Positions 17,257 to 28,492 of a DNA stretch of 64,000 bases are shown here, one piece after another. The stretch spans positions 992,001 to 1,056,000 of the forward strand of contig CAKMXJ010000032.1 of assembly GCA_928724745.1 (NCBI GenBank), read 5' to 3'. A program made the position numbers and the translations under genes. Origin of the DNA: Anthracocystis setariae. Taxonomy: Eukaryota; Basidiomycota; Ustilaginomycetes; Ustilaginales; Ustilaginaceae. Each line of letters begins with the position of its first letter. Position 1 is the stretch's first letter. The notes beneath the pieces were generated by a model that did no database searches, was not told the origin of the DNA, and saw only the letters and a list, made by a program, of their open reading frames with translations.

Positions 17257-20121
17257 TCAAAGAAGAACCGAATTGCTCTGCATCTCTGGACGGCCAATCA
17301 CTGAGCTCGCCACACTGCCACGACGGCGGCTGTTGCGGTTCAAGCTAGAAGAGCGAGGCCCGAACGCATGGTTGCCCGTTTGCTGACGAGGCACGCGGTA
17401 GTCCTGCTGGTAGGTCGAAAGCATGCCTGCCGACTCGTTGCTGTGCTGGCTATGCGAATGAGAGCTGCTCGATCGATCCGACGTCGAATGGAACGAGCGC
17501 CGCGACGACTCGTAGTCAAACTGAATGCGCTGCGCTTCGGTCATCTGACTAAAGTCCGACTGAGCGGATCGCTCCGTCATCCGGCTCGATCGGTTCATGT
17601 TGACGTACCCGTCTGCCGCACCGCCACTCATATCCTGATGGTAAGCATCTGCAAACGGATCCGGAGCAACGTATCCGCCAAACCCATCCGAATGCGAATG
17701 CATGGGTTGCGCCGGATACCCGATTGCAAATCCACCGTCGTGTGGCGACCACACCTCCTGCATCTGTTGGTTGGTCTCCAGAGCTCGATGCTGGTCGACC
17801 ACATCCGGAGCCCAAGTCTCGCGCAGACCACCGCTGAACGAACGAATGGTGGGCGCACGGGAAAGATGGCCAGCATGTCCACCGGCTTCATCCGCCTTGC
17901 TTTTGCGCTGCTTGCGCCACAACAGACCACCAGCCACAATTACAAAGCATCCGGCCAATCCACTGCCGACGCCGATCAGACTGTTACGCAGCGTCGAGTT
18001 GTCCTTGGACGATCGGCTTCCCGAACTCGAACTCTGCTTGGTTGCGGCGATCTGACCCGATACACTGAGAATGTTAAAGTCAGGGTCCACCTGACTCGCA
18101 AGTTGCTGCGGAGCACCTGGAGCAGCCGACGTGTAGAAGGGCGAAGTGGTGTCCGAAATCATAGACTGGATCTTGTCCACACTCGAGCTAGGCACGTAGG
18201 CCATGTAGAGAGTCCTGGCGGTGGGCAACGTGCTCGACGAGGCAGTGCTGTTGGTGTCGGTCGAGTAGCCGGCGAGCTTGACGGTCGAAACTTGGTCTGA
18301 ACCCACACTGGCGGCCTGACCGACCAGACCGGGCATGAAGGCGAAAATCTGGGCAGTCAGGTCGGCCTGCGAAACCACCCAGGTCCACTTCATGTCTGGC
18401 TTGAACAGGAGACCAATGGCAGTAGTGCCAGCGGGCTGCACGGACGAGTCGGTCGAGGGCACAATGGTTGTGGGTAGATCCGAAGAGCCTGTGGACCCGC
18501 CTTTCGCAACCGAGGGGTTCGAGTTGCTATCACTCTCAGCCGTGTCGGTGCCGGCAGAATCAGAAGTGGGCTCGGACGGTGCGGCACTACTCGAAGTACT
18601 AGTCGGGGCCAAGTTGAGGGACTGTGTGTTGGCATACCAGTAAAGGTTAGTGGAAGCAGTCGAGTTGGAGCCGGAGTCATCCGTAGAAGACGAGGTCGGC
18701 TGAGGGTCATCTGCATATGAAGCCGTAGAGGCAGAGGCGGTCATAGTCGGCTGGCTCGTGCTCGACCCGGCATCAGTAGAATTGCCTGAGCCATAGGTGT
18801 AGTTGCCTGAGCCGTAAGTATAGTTGCCTGAGCCATATTCATAGCTGGAGGTGGAAGTCGGCATCGCGTAGAAGTTGGAGGTGGTGGTAGGACCCGGAGT
18901 GGGACCATATTCTGCACTTGAAGATGTTGCAGACGAATCCGAGCCATTGTCGCTAGATGAAGCCGTGTTTGTGTCCGTGTAGCTATCGGTAGCGGCAGAG
19001 CTGGTAAGTTGACCGCTAGAGCCGGTGGGGCCACTACCAGGGGCGCTGGAGGAGGAAGTCGCTTGGCCCATGCCGGCATTCTGGTCAGCATCTCCGCCAG
19101 CGGTACTTGTGCTACCGGGAGATGGACGGTACGATACAGATCCGGAATCCGAACCATCGGAGGATTGCGTTGGGGCGGGCGACGCCATTGAAGACGACGA
19201 CGACGACGACGGCGACGGACTCGGGAAGAGAAGGGACAGGAAATTGGGCATGGAGGAGGTGGTTGTGGCTGCCGCTGTGCTGGATGTTCTGGCAGATGCG
19301 GGTTGGTAGCCGTAGAAATCCTGACTCGTAGGACTCTGTGAGCTGGCAGAGGTCGTCGAAGTCGAAGACGAAACGGAGGAAGACGGTCGGGCATCGGATT
19401 GACTGGCGCTGCTGGAGCCCGAGTTGCTCAGACTAGAGGTGCTCACGCTGGAGCTGCTCGAACCAGAGCTGGTCGCACTGAAGCTGCTCGAAGCAGCGGA
19501 TGTAGTTTGGCTACTAGTGGTTGGCTGCGAGCTTGACGCAGATGAGGTGGACGTGGTGGACAGAGTAGAAGAGGAGCTAGCAGAGGACGAAGACGAACTG
19601 GCCCGGGACTCTTCGGAAGATTGATCCTGTGCCGAGTTCTGAGTGGGAACGAAGGAGTTGGAATCTGTGGTATCTGAGGGCGACTCAGTCGAGTCGGGCC
19701 CATACGGCACATTGTTGCTCGAATCGGACGTGTCGGATGGCGAAGATTGGGTGGAGGTTGAACGGTAGGAGGAGGTTGTAGAGGTGCTGGTGAGTCGACT
19801 AGACGAGGAAATGGTGGTAGCGTTGGTGTTGTTGGTGGGCGGGTAGATGCCATTTTCAGCGTCCTCGTAGCCCAATATAGCTGCAATTAATGCTGGAGAC
19901 ATGTAATTGTTGCTGTTGGCCTGTGGCCGCCTCCTGTTGACAGCAGGGGCGGGAGGAAAGCGCTTGGACAAGCGGCCTGCTTTGGCTGAATGACGTCGAA
20001 TGGCGCCTGGAGTGTCGGCATGGCGGTCGTTGGCGAGTGCAGGTGTAAACTGAAGCGACAGCAGTGCGATCAAGTTGAAGCTGACAAGCAACAGCTTAAA
20101 GGTGGGCTGAAACGCAACCAT
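17257..20121 (-). CDS. MSB2: Msb2-type signalling mucin
   Basis: 954 residues from MVAFQPTFKLLLVSFNLIAL. The start at 20121 gives a clean signal peptide ending TPALA; 29 further upstream codons are open but add nothing signal-like. A very long Ser/Thr-rich, mucin-like ectodomain follows, with a YGSGNYT repeat (about 18785-18850). Next comes a conserved extracellular block (MKWTWVVSQADLTAQIFAFM, LYMAYVPSSSVDKIQSMISD, FYTSAAPGAPQQLASQVDP) that matches the membrane-proximal domain pattern of fungal Msb2. One membrane span follows (SLIGVGSGLAGCFVIVAGGL, then WRKQRK) and a cytoplasmic tail of about 212 residues. Msb2 acts at the plasma membrane upstream of MAP-kinase signalling, in smuts for surface sensing during infection-structure formation. 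The class is well supported; the one-to-one orthology is inferred. Confidence 0.75.
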   Translation of the reverse strand: MVAFQPTFKLLLVSFNLIALLSLQFTPALANDRHADTPGAIRRHSAKAGRLSKRFPPAPAVNRRRPQANSNNYMSPALIAAILGYEDAENGIYPPTNNTNATTISSSSRLTSTSTTSSYRSTSTQSSPSDTSDSSNNVPYGPDSTESPSDTTDSNSFVPTQNSAQDQSSEESRASSSSSSASSSSTLSTTSTSSASSSQPTTSSQTTSAASSSFSATSSGSSSSSVSTSSLSNSGSSSASQSDARPSSSVSSSTSTTSASSQSPTSQDFYGYQPASARTSSTAAATTTSSMPNFLSLLFPSPSPSSSSSSSMASPAPTQSSDGSDSGSVSYRPSPGSTSTAGGDADQNAGMGQATSSSSAPGSGPTGSSGQLTSSAATDSYTDTNTASSSDNGSDSSATSSSAEYGPTPGPTTTSNFYAMPTSTSSYEYGSGNYTYGSGNYTYGSGNSTDAGSSTSQPTMTASASTASYADDPQPTSSSTDDSGSNSTASTNLYWYANTQSLNLAPTSTSSSAAPSEPTSDSAGTDTAESDSNSNPSVAKGGSTGSSDLPTTIVPSTDSSVQPAGTTAIGLLFKPDMKWTWVVSQADLTAQIFAFMPGLVGQAASVGSDQVSTVKLAGYSTDTNSTASSSTLPTARTLYMAYVPSSSVDKIQSMISDTTSPFYTSAAPGAPQQLASQVDPDFNILSVSGQIAATKQSSSSGSRSSKDNSTLRNSLIGVGSGLAGCFVIVAGGLLWRKQRKSKADEAGGHAGHLSRAPTIRSFSGGLRETWAPDVVDQHRALETNQQMQEVWSPHDGGFAIGYPAQPMHSHSDGFGGYVAPDPFADAYHQDMSGGAADGYVNMNRSSRMTERSAQSDFSQMTEAQRIQFDYESSRRSFHSTSDRSSSSHSHSQHSNESAGMLSTYQQDYRVPRQQTGNHAFGPRSSSLNRNSRRRGSVASSVIGRPEMQSNSVLL

Positions 20122-21341
20122 GGTAGGCCACTGATGATCAAAGAAGGTGATGAGGAAGTAGCAGGAAACGGGCGAAGGTGAAGAAGGCGAAAGGTAGAAT
20201 TTAAGCAATGTAAGTCGAGGATCGAGACGAAGGGAAGAAGGCCAGGTTGGACCCTAGCAAAGTGGAGCAATGAGACAATGATGGAATAGGGAGAAGGAGG
20301 GTGGCGTGAAGGAAAGGAGAAAGAAGGAGGAGGCTAGGAACGGGGTTGGGGGAAAAGGTGACGATGCAGGAAAGAGATGGTGGTGGCCGCAAGGATGGAC
20401 GACGCGACCTCGAATACGAACGTCCAATTTTAGTGCAAGGAAGGCAGGAGGAGAGGGGGGGGAATAGGAGGAAGGCGGATAATTCAGGAGATGGAGAAAG
20501 GAGAAAGCACCTACCTTTTAGACGGATTCGGTAACCTGGAGGAAAGGACGGTCAGACGGACGAGACGTACGCAGAGCCGACAGCAAGCGCTAGCTAGATA
20601 AGGGAGGTTCGGTGTAGAAGGAGCAAAAGGACGCCTTCTGTGCGGTCTGAGCGTAAGGCTAAGAGCTTGGGGCGTGGGTAATATGCAGAGGTCGAGGGTA
20701 TGGGCGAGTGAATGCAGGTCGATTGGCAAGCAATGCGACGCAATGCAGAGTCGAACGCAGAAGGTGGGTTTGATGTGTGTGAAGCAGACAAAGATGAGCG
20801 GCTCGAACTGAAGATGTGAGAAAGGATGGTGCTTGATCAAGCGTCAGCGGAGACGGGAGGACGTGGTCGGGATGGGATGGGAGGAGGATGCATGCAAGCC
20901 AGCCACAGAACCGGTCTGTGATCTGGATTGATGAAGAAGCAGAAAGTGAACGGAGCGCGGTGGTTGAAATGAGTGTGGCGCTCAGGACGGAGGCAGAGGA
21001 TGGTGGTGGAGCGGTAGTGGAGATCGAGGTGGGTGGTGTTGGTGTTGAGATGGAAAATGAGAAAGAAGGGAATCGAGTGGAGATGAAGAGGAAGGAGATG
21101 CTTGGATCGGCGTATGGAAAAGTCAAAGGGGCCCAAGAGGAGGAGGTGATGCAGCAGCGCGTGTCGAACCAGCGGCAGGCGATGAGCAACAAAAGGAAAC
21201 GATGGCGATTGGGCAGGATAGCGTACAAAGAAACCAGCTATGTTGCGTAGAAAGGGGGAGATGGAGTAGAAGGAAAGGATGGAGCCAGCTTGACAAGCGC
21301 AAGACAATGACAACGACGGAGCTACTGCGAGTCACAGTCTG

Positions 21342-21395
21342 AGCATAGCATAGCATAGCATAGCATAGCATAGCAAGGCAGGGCAGGGCAGGGCA
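21342..21395. repeat. AGCAT array followed by GGCAG array
   Basis: About seven tandem AGCAT units run directly into about four GGCAG-type units. Confidence 0.9.
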
Positions 21396-22002
21396 AGGAA
21401 AGGCAAAGCGAAAGCGAAAGCGATGAGGACGATCAAGGAAACGAACGGCTTCTGCGGCCAAGAATTGGGGACTCTACTTTACTACGCGTGGCCGAGCCCG
21501 AAGCAGAGAAAAGAGAAAAAGAAAAAAAAAAAAAAAAAAAAGAAAAAAAAGGAAAAAAAGGAGACAGCGGAGCAGCCACGGCAGCACATGAGCAGAGCTG
21601 CAGTGTTGAGCAGCTGCAACCTTTGGGAACTTGGAGCCAAAATCGACGACGTGAAGAGAAGCCCAGACGACGCGTTGCTTACTGTGCTCTACAATACGGA
21701 ATTGCAATTTGTGCACATGCATGCTGCTGCACCTCAGCCCAGCTCGCCGAGCGGGAGTCGAACTTTCATGATACTAAACAGTACTGTACTCTGTTGCTGC
21801 CAAATCAGCCGGATCCACCGACGGTTGTCAATCAAGGTGAGCATCTTGCACGTTCTCTGCAGTGTAGTATAGTATAGTATAGTACCAAGAACAAGCTTCG
21901 GCGAAAAACCAAGCAACCGGAGCAGATCGCCTTCTGTGCAGCGCGACCCTGTGCTTGCTGTCACATTGTTGTTGTCGGTGTGCTCCAGCTGCTGTACCCT
22001 AC

Positions 22003-22041
22003 CGTACAGTACAGTACAATACAGTACAGTACAGTGCAGTA
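22003..22041. repeat. ACAGT cluster
   Basis: Repeated ACAGT/ACAAT pentamers, the reverse complement of the TACTG unit seen at 1495-1540. Confidence 0.85.
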
Positions 22042-22416
22042 TATTAGAGTGGCCTTGGAAGAACCGCATGTCTGATCAAGAAACGAGTGTGAGATACGCG
22101 TCAAGAAATCGACAGCACACAAAATGAGAACGAGCACAAGATCGACGGCTTCTTTCAGGGGTCACAAAAAGCAGGGCCAGGCGGGCACGAAAATTGGGGA
22201 TCTGCAAACATTTGAAAATGTAGGGGTCCTAGCTTGACTTGCCTTGTCAGTGTGTGTGTGTGTGTGCGTGTGTGTGCCTGCCGCCTGCCACTCGGCACAA
22301 CCGAGAACAACACTGACACCACCGTCTTAACGGGCTCAACGTGCATCTTGAAACTAGAATTCTTAATTTACTGTATTGTGCTTCAGAACCCTTTTTTGAA
22401 ATTGTAATTACTCTTC

Positions 22417-22456
22417 GCAAAGCAAAGCAAAGCAAAGCAAAGCAAAGCAAAGCAAG
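22417..22456. repeat. GCAAA pentanucleotide array
   Basis: About eight tandem GCAAA units. Confidence 0.92.
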
Positions 22457-24269
22457 AGAACGACGACACAGCTCACAGCGAGCCGCCAGCAAAACAAACC
22501 GACGCGCGCATGCCAGCACAGCAAGTTCAAGCCTTAGCTCTATACAGTAGGTCAAGTCAAGCAGCAGTCACTTGTGTGTAGACGGCATCGTCGTGCTGCA
22601 ACTAGTCGTCCATGCATGCATGCTGCTGTTGCCTCGAACACACCAACCCTGCTTCTCCTTTCGCGGCATCGTCGGACACAATAGAGATGCAGAGTACTGT
22701 ACTGTAGCTGTAGTCTTTCGTCTGGGCTGAAATACACAGAACATTCTATCAACTGTACTCACACCGTAGTGCCATCGGTTGCGCCCTTAGCCGCCCATCG
22801 CTGTGCATCCCTTCCTTCTCCGCCGCCTGCCTGCAGAACAGACGCTTTGTATAATATCATCAATCACCATTCAGCCAAAAAAACCTATCTCAGTCCCGAT
22901 CAGGGTTACAGTGCAGTGCAGTACATTTTTACGTCGCATGGACATGTCATTCTCCGACACTCGACATGGTCTACAATGGGTTCAGTACGCAGGCACCATT
23001 GGGTTTCCTACATGATCGACGTGGTCATCTTGGTTGAGTATGCTACTCTCAGCTTGGCGTACCGAGCTTGCGCTTCGATCGTTTCAGAGCGATTACTTGT
23101 CAAAACATCATGCATCTCCGACCAGCGAAAACATCATGGCATCATGGAATTCCAGCAACATCTCTGCATCTCTAGCTGCACAGAACTCAACGTTCCAAGT
23201 CGCAGCGCCGCAGCTCAGCATGTCGGCAACGTTCAACATCACTCTCTTGAATGCCCACTTCCTTGGCTGCTTCTGTGCCGACATCAGCAAGCACGAGCGC
23301 GAGCAGTACCGGTCTGTACGACGCCAAGTCATAAACTTTCCCGTTAGAACATGCGTGCTTGGACCTCTTCTGCTCACTGTTCCCCCTTTCTTGGTGTGAA
23401 ACAAAGTGTGCGAAGGTGCATCGACACCGACCATTGTGTGGCTTTAGCATAAGCGAGGTCGATTCACCAACGGGTTCCTGTTTCGTTGCTTCAATTCGGT
23501 TCGCTCGTCACAACGAGAGCGTTGTGGCCTCTTGGCCGATCGCTAACAGCTGCACATCGTGGAGTTCTGGATGCAAAGATACAGTCGGTTCATCAACGAA
23601 TCTTCGAAGCACATGTCGTATTGTGACGGCGTTGGTCGATAGGTACAGTAGCTGCCCCGACGAAGACAGCCTTTCTTTTATTCGTCCAGAATTTTTGACC
23701 GTTATTTCTCATCATATTTTTTATTGTCAAGATATCGTAGGCTTTGCGATTCTTGAACGTCTTCTCTCCCTGACCCAGCCTGACTCTCACGACGCTCTCA
23801 CACTAGTGTCTTCCATCCGAGCCGAAGAGAAGAATTACAGGTCTTCTAGGTGAGGCACAAGCAGCGCAATGCACACTTCTGTATCGACATGGACGATGTC
23901 AAAGAATTAGACGGTAGCAGAATTTCAACGACAGCCGAGCTTTAACATGCTGCCCTTCGAATTTCCAATATACTGTAGTACTTCGGCTTTCGGATGTGGG
24001 ACACGTACCGCGTGTTCGGAAGCTTGCTCAGCTCGCCCTGCATCTACCATGCTCCACAACCTCTTCTCCACCACCTCGACCGGCTCACACCATTGCGCAG
24101 GGAAGCGGACAATTCGACGGAGACTCGCTTCGGAAACGACGTCGTCAGAGCCTACATTGAAGCATCTTACAGGACGCTCTATCACCTATGAGGCGCGGCC
24201 TACTAGCCGTGCTCACATCACCCAACGCAATCCACTGACGAGGGCGCAGAGTTGGCCGGACAACTCACC

Positions 24270-27200
24270 ATGGCTATCGAAGCGCCAGCAAAGCGTCAAC
24301 GCACCGCCGATGGATCGGCCAGGTCGCTTAGGAAAAATTCTCGCCTCCAGCTTTCTGCCGATCAGCTGCGATCCTTACGGCATGCTCAGTACTTGGACAA
24401 TGGGCTCATCGCATCAGAGCAGCTAGATTCTCTTAGGGCAGGTACCAGCGATCTGGGTCAAATTGCTTGGTCTCCCCAAAATGTTGTTGCAACTGCCTCC
24501 AATACCCCAGTGTCATCTTCGGCATCTGGCCACATCACCATTCAATACCCGAGTTCCTCTTCGGGCAAGCAATCGCTTCGGTCTAGCTATCTTTATCCGG
24601 ACCAACCCAATTTCTCGACCGCTCCTGTTGCCGGTCCGTCTCAACCGCTACTCGGTACACCCGCTGTTGCAGACGTGAAACCCTGTCGATATGGCGATCC
24701 CAGGCAGATTTCTTTCAGTCCGTGCGGCTACTACCTTTGCGCTTTCTTTCCAGAGTTGAATCGCAGCGTAACTCCTAGGCAAACCTCATCAAGCTTACCG
24801 ACCGATGGTGTCGCTCTGGTTCCGCCAAACGGAATGTTGTCCGGCCTTCAAGCGCCACAACTATCCAATGGTCAGATGCTCAGTCAGCTTCCCGGTGCAC
24901 CACAGCCGACCGATCCGGCGCCTGCCGCTCAGGACCCATCGGCCACACTAGGGTCATCAGATCCAACGACAGAGCCGTCGACTGGGAGACTTTGCTTCTG
25001 GTCCCGTGCTGACACAGGTGCGCTCAACGACTGGAAGCTCGTTCAAGATCTTTCGGTGAAGCCGATTTCCGGTGACAGTCTCAATGGGTCCGCATCCGAA
25101 CCGGAGAACGTCCTCAAGGTCAACGATAAGGGTCAACAAATCGTACTCGATGCCAACAGTGCTTCGTTGATGGAGGGCGAGTCCAGCAAGCAACCTCCCT
25201 GTCTGCTGGGCGGAATCAAGAAAGTCATCTGGCTCAATCGTAGACGCCGAATCGTGCTCGACTCATCGACGTCTACCTCGAGCCACTACGGGGCCAACCC
25301 TTTCCGTCGTCTTCCGCAACGTGGCCCTCGTTTCCTCCCTGTACCGTCTGAAAGTGTCGACGAAGCTGGCCCAGATCGTGAGGTCGCACTTCTGGTGTTC
25401 GGTCACCACGGACAAGTCACCATTTTGTCCTCTCGCAAAGCAGAACGAGACGCAGCGACAAACGTCATGGCGAGCAGCTTGGCAGGCAGTGATTCTAGCA
25501 GCAGCTCGCGCCCGGGCTTCCTGCACAGCATCTTGCAATCTTCGCTCTACACACCCGACCTGCAACCGTCGCCCATTACGCTCGATTCTGCACCGAATTT
25601 CGGTGAGCGCCCATCTGGTGACGAAGCCTCCTACAGTTCAATCTTCTCTGGTGGCAGCAACGGCCACGACCACCATACTCGCCTCACTCATTTGGCCGTG
25701 GGTATGCCTGCCAACGATCCGGTGTTGCTTGTAGCTTCCAGACGTGACTCTAGCACTTCCACGTTGATCGATCTTACCGAAATCACGGTTGATTTTAGCG
25801 CCGATTCAGTAACCATGGTCACCAGACCTCTGCAGCCTGCATCCCTGTCACCTCCAGACATTGCTCACGCAAACGAGGGCCAAGACAATGGCGCAACAAA
25901 TACGGAGGCGGAGGCGAACTCATCGAGCGCCGACGACCTTTCGATTCTTACATGGGCCGAGATGGAAAGCAAAGACTTTGACGAAGAAGGCAAAGCCGGG
26001 AAGGCAGGTGGCCTTCGGCTCATTGCGTGCTCCTCCGATGTGGGTGCCGAAGGTGCTTCTTCGGCCATGCGCAGCAGCATTGCCGTTTGGGACTTGTACA
26101 AAGCGGAAAGCGAGCTGAGCGACGCATTTGCCTCGCTCGAGTGCAGGAAGACTGGACATGCACCCAAGTGGCGCGACTGGCAGCTGCGCTTCGCTCAGTC
26201 CAAGACCATTCCGGGCAAACTCGTCACGTCTCTCGTCACCGATGCTGATGGCTTAGCCGTCGCGGATCTGGCCATCCTTACGGCTTTGGTACCAGCTGCG
26301 GGCAAGCCCGGTTTTCTCTCGGAGCAACTCTCTTATGTGGATTTGAGCTCTGCTGAACTGCTTGAAACATGTACGGCAGCGATGCCCGCACGAGCCCTGT
26401 CCCGCAAGTCGACTCCCGTCGTCTCCAGTAACGGCGCGCTCATTGCCACGCTATCCCACGTCACATCCGGGACTGCTTCACGTGGCATTGTCATGTGGAA
26501 GTTGCCGTGGCACGGCGTTGATGGCGATGCGCCGTCCACTTCTGGCGCTGACCAGTCCCGTTCGCGCATGTCCCAGCTGTTCGCCCTATCGTGTCTCCGC
26601 AAATCTGACGCCATCGATATCAGCCGTGCCTATGGGTCGGCCGCAGTCAACGACAGCGGGAGCACGCTTCTCATCGAAGTCGCTGACCTGCTCAAGATCA
26701 CCGACTCGAAGCGACAGGATGTACTTGTCAAGATCGAAGGCGCCACTCAGAAAGGTCCCAGCCACGACTCCAACACGATCCCCTTCCACCATGCGTTGCG
26801 CTTGCTGAAGATCCGCATGGCCATGAGCACCGGTGCGCACGTCAAAGATGGGACAGATGCGCGGCTTGAGCGTATGATCCTCGAGCTTGGTCTTTGCTAC
26901 CAAGTGCTGCGTCTAGCTCGCATCCAGACCCAAGTGACCATCCCACCTCCAGCACCTGTGCAGGAGAGCAAGAAGAAAGCAGCCACCAAAGCTGCTGCTG
27001 CCGCCACGACTGGTGAGACACGTACTCGCGTGCACTACCGTCTCGAAAGTGTTTGGCCGCTGCTCGCGCAGCTCCAGTGGATCGTCACGCTGCTTGATGG
27101 GGTCAGCAAACTGGCGCTCGCGTCGTCTGCCTCGGCCGCATCTTCTGCGGCTCCGTCCGCGTCTACATTCGAAGAGAGGTTCGTACGCATGTTGAACAAG

Positions 27201-28391
27201 CCTACACCTCGACGTCTGGTGCTGCAGGTGTTGGCGCATTTCTGCGACTTTCAAGACTGGATCGTGTCGACGACCAACAAGGAGAACTTGCCGCCGGCGA
27301 CTGGCGCCAGTGTGGGTGATGAGGCGATGGCGTTCTTCGCCTCGGCGAGCGGGGCGGGGGGTGAGGATGGACGTGTGCTGGCGGTGAGTGAGCAGATGGA
27401 GTTGGCGCGCGATGCGTTGAGGTTGGTGGTCGCGGGTGGAGCGGTGGATTTGGGAGATTTTGCAGCGTGTTTGGCCAAGGTGGATGCCGAGGCGTCGAGT
27501 GCTGCGGCGGCGGCGGTGGGGGGCAGGGAGGCGGATCGGTTTTGGTGGGCGAATTTGGGTGGTAAGGTCGGAACCAAGGCTGAAACCAAGGATGGCGAGT
27601 CGAACGGCGAGGTCGATGCGGATGCAGGAAAGGTGCAAGCCAAGTTGTTGAATTTGATCGTCGATCCCGAGTCGGGTGCCCTGGTGGATGTGTTGACGCT
27701 GTTCATCTCGCCCTCGGACATTTCGGACGAGCGCAACGTGCTGTACGAGAAAAGCCTGCTCGAAGACGATCCGGCTACGAATGCGGATTCTGGGTCGTCG
27801 AGTCTGACCAGGGCACTGGCTGCGATGTCGGCCAAGCGCGCCAACGACGATCTGAAGCGCGATATTGTGCGCAAAGTGTCTCTGCGTTCTGCCGTGACTC
27901 AAGCTGCGATCGTCAATGATGCGTCTTCTCTGGTGCGTTCGAATGCGTCCGCGGCGTCGGCGGCTCGGATGCAAAATGCGGATGGTTCGAGCGATGTCAA
28001 GATCTCGCTGATGCGTGCTAAGCGATGTGTACGCTGTCATGCGTTGTCGCAAGATCCAGTTACTGCGACGTACTCGATTCCACCGCCAGTCACCAATCCC
28101 ACCGTCGCCGCCGCCGCCGCCGCTGCTGCTGCTGCTATGGCGGTCGATCCGTCCCTGCCACCCCAGGTCCAGATGCAGATCCAAATGCAGATGGAGATGC
28201 AATTGATGCAACAGCAGCAACAGCAGATGCAGATGCCTACACAGCCAATGGGGATAGGGATGACGATGCCGTTTATGCCTATGCTTTCGCAACCTCAGCC
28301 CAAACTCGTCAGCATCGAAGGCGCGACTCAAGTCGGAAACGCCTCGTTCAAATTCGCGTGTCTCTGTGGAGGCGCTTGGTGGGTGCTCTAA
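24270..28391 (+). CDS. MED16: Mediator complex subunit 16 (Sin4-like)
   Basis: 1373 residues, intronless. The start is the ATG in CACCATGG at 24270; the frame is open upstream, but without ATG. The N-terminal half is beta-propeller-like: LGQIAWSPQNVVATAS, ISFSPCGYYLCAFFPE, RLCFWSRADTGALNDWKLVQ, VIWLNRRRRIVLDS. The middle is helical (LESVWPLLAQLQWIVTLLDG). The C-terminus has paired cysteines KRCVRCHALSQ and FKFACLCGGAWWVL, the arrangement that ends fungal and animal Med16. Alanine (GCC repeat) and glutamine/methionine runs separate the two cysteine halves. Med16 belongs to the Mediator tail, which links activators to RNA polymerase II in the nucleus. Assignment rests on overall layout and the C-terminal CxxC/CxCGGxW signature. 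Confidence 0.76.
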   Translation: MAIEAPAKRQRTADGSARSLRKNSRLQLSADQLRSLRHAQYLDNGLIASEQLDSLRAGTSDLGQIAWSPQNVVATASNTPVSSSASGHITIQYPSSSSGKQSLRSSYLYPDQPNFSTAPVAGPSQPLLGTPAVADVKPCRYGDPRQISFSPCGYYLCAFFPELNRSVTPRQTSSSLPTDGVALVPPNGMLSGLQAPQLSNGQMLSQLPGAPQPTDPAPAAQDPSATLGSSDPTTEPSTGRLCFWSRADTGALNDWKLVQDLSVKPISGDSLNGSASEPENVLKVNDKGQQIVLDANSASLMEGESSKQPPCLLGGIKKVIWLNRRRRIVLDSSTSTSSHYGANPFRRLPQRGPRFLPVPSESVDEAGPDREVALLVFGHHGQVTILSSRKAERDAATNVMASSLAGSDSSSSSRPGFLHSILQSSLYTPDLQPSPITLDSAPNFGERPSGDEASYSSIFSGGSNGHDHHTRLTHLAVGMPANDPVLLVASRRDSSTSTLIDLTEITVDFSADSVTMVTRPLQPASLSPPDIAHANEGQDNGATNTEAEANSSSADDLSILTWAEMESKDFDEEGKAGKAGGLRLIACSSDVGAEGASSAMRSSIAVWDLYKAESELSDAFASLECRKTGHAPKWRDWQLRFAQSKTIPGKLVTSLVTDADGLAVADLAILTALVPAAGKPGFLSEQLSYVDLSSAELLETCTAAMPARALSRKSTPVVSSNGALIATLSHVTSGTASRGIVMWKLPWHGVDGDAPSTSGADQSRSRMSQLFALSCLRKSDAIDISRAYGSAAVNDSGSTLLIEVADLLKITDSKRQDVLVKIEGATQKGPSHDSNTIPFHHALRLLKIRMAMSTGAHVKDGTDARLERMILELGLCYQVLRLARIQTQVTIPPPAPVQESKKKAATKAAAAATTGETRTRVHYRLESVWPLLAQLQWIVTLLDGVSKLALASSASAASSAAPSASTFEERFVRMLNKPTPRRLVLQVLAHFCDFQDWIVSTTNKENLPPATGASVGDEAMAFFASASGAGGEDGRVLAVSEQMELARDALRLVVAGGAVDLGDFAACLAKVDAEASSAAAAAVGGREADRFWWANLGGKVGTKAETKDGESNGEVDADAGKVQAKLLNLIVDPESGALVDVLTLFISPSDISDERNVLYEKSLLEDDPATNADSGSSSLTRALAAMSAKRANDDLKRDIVRKVSLRSAVTQAAIVNDASSLVRSNASAASAARMQNADGSSDVKISLMRAKRCVRCHALSQDPVTATYSIPPPVTNPTVAAAAAAAAAAMAVDPSLPPQVQMQIQMQMEMQLMQQQQQQMQMPTQPMGIGMTMPFMPMLSQPQPKLVSIEGATQVGNASFKFACLCGGAWWVL

Positions 28392-28492
28392 CGCCTCTCC
28401 CTTCTATCCTCAACTATACTGTTCTCTGTTACGGCCACACGCAATGCCATAGATACATCATCCAAAATATCTGAAAGTTGATTCTTCGAAAG

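Larger units (their letters stand above)
20122..24269. other. Gene-poor 4.1 kb between the mucin and MED16 genes
   Basis: It contains the long 5' flanks of both divergent genes. No reading frame here resembles a known protein. It is rich in simple repeats: AGCAT and GGCAG arrays, A/G runs near 21517-21560, TAGTA units near 21868, GTACAGTAC clusters, (TG)n near 22250, and GCAAA units near 22420. The mucin 5' leader may be long, with several short upstream frames. Confidence 0.55.

Noticed and set aside
21735..21850. GTTCGACTCCC resembling a tRNA B box on the minus strand
   Set aside because: The T-stem does not pair and no acceptor partner was found.
1036..22456. CRISPR-like arrays among the tandem repeats
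   Set aside because: Units are 2-5 bases with no spacers, and the genome is eukaryotic. They are microsatellites.
26913..28331. 472-codon minus-strand frame opposite MED16
   Set aside because: Composition (Arg/His-rich, repetitive) is that of an antisense shadow of codon-biased sequence, with no domain.
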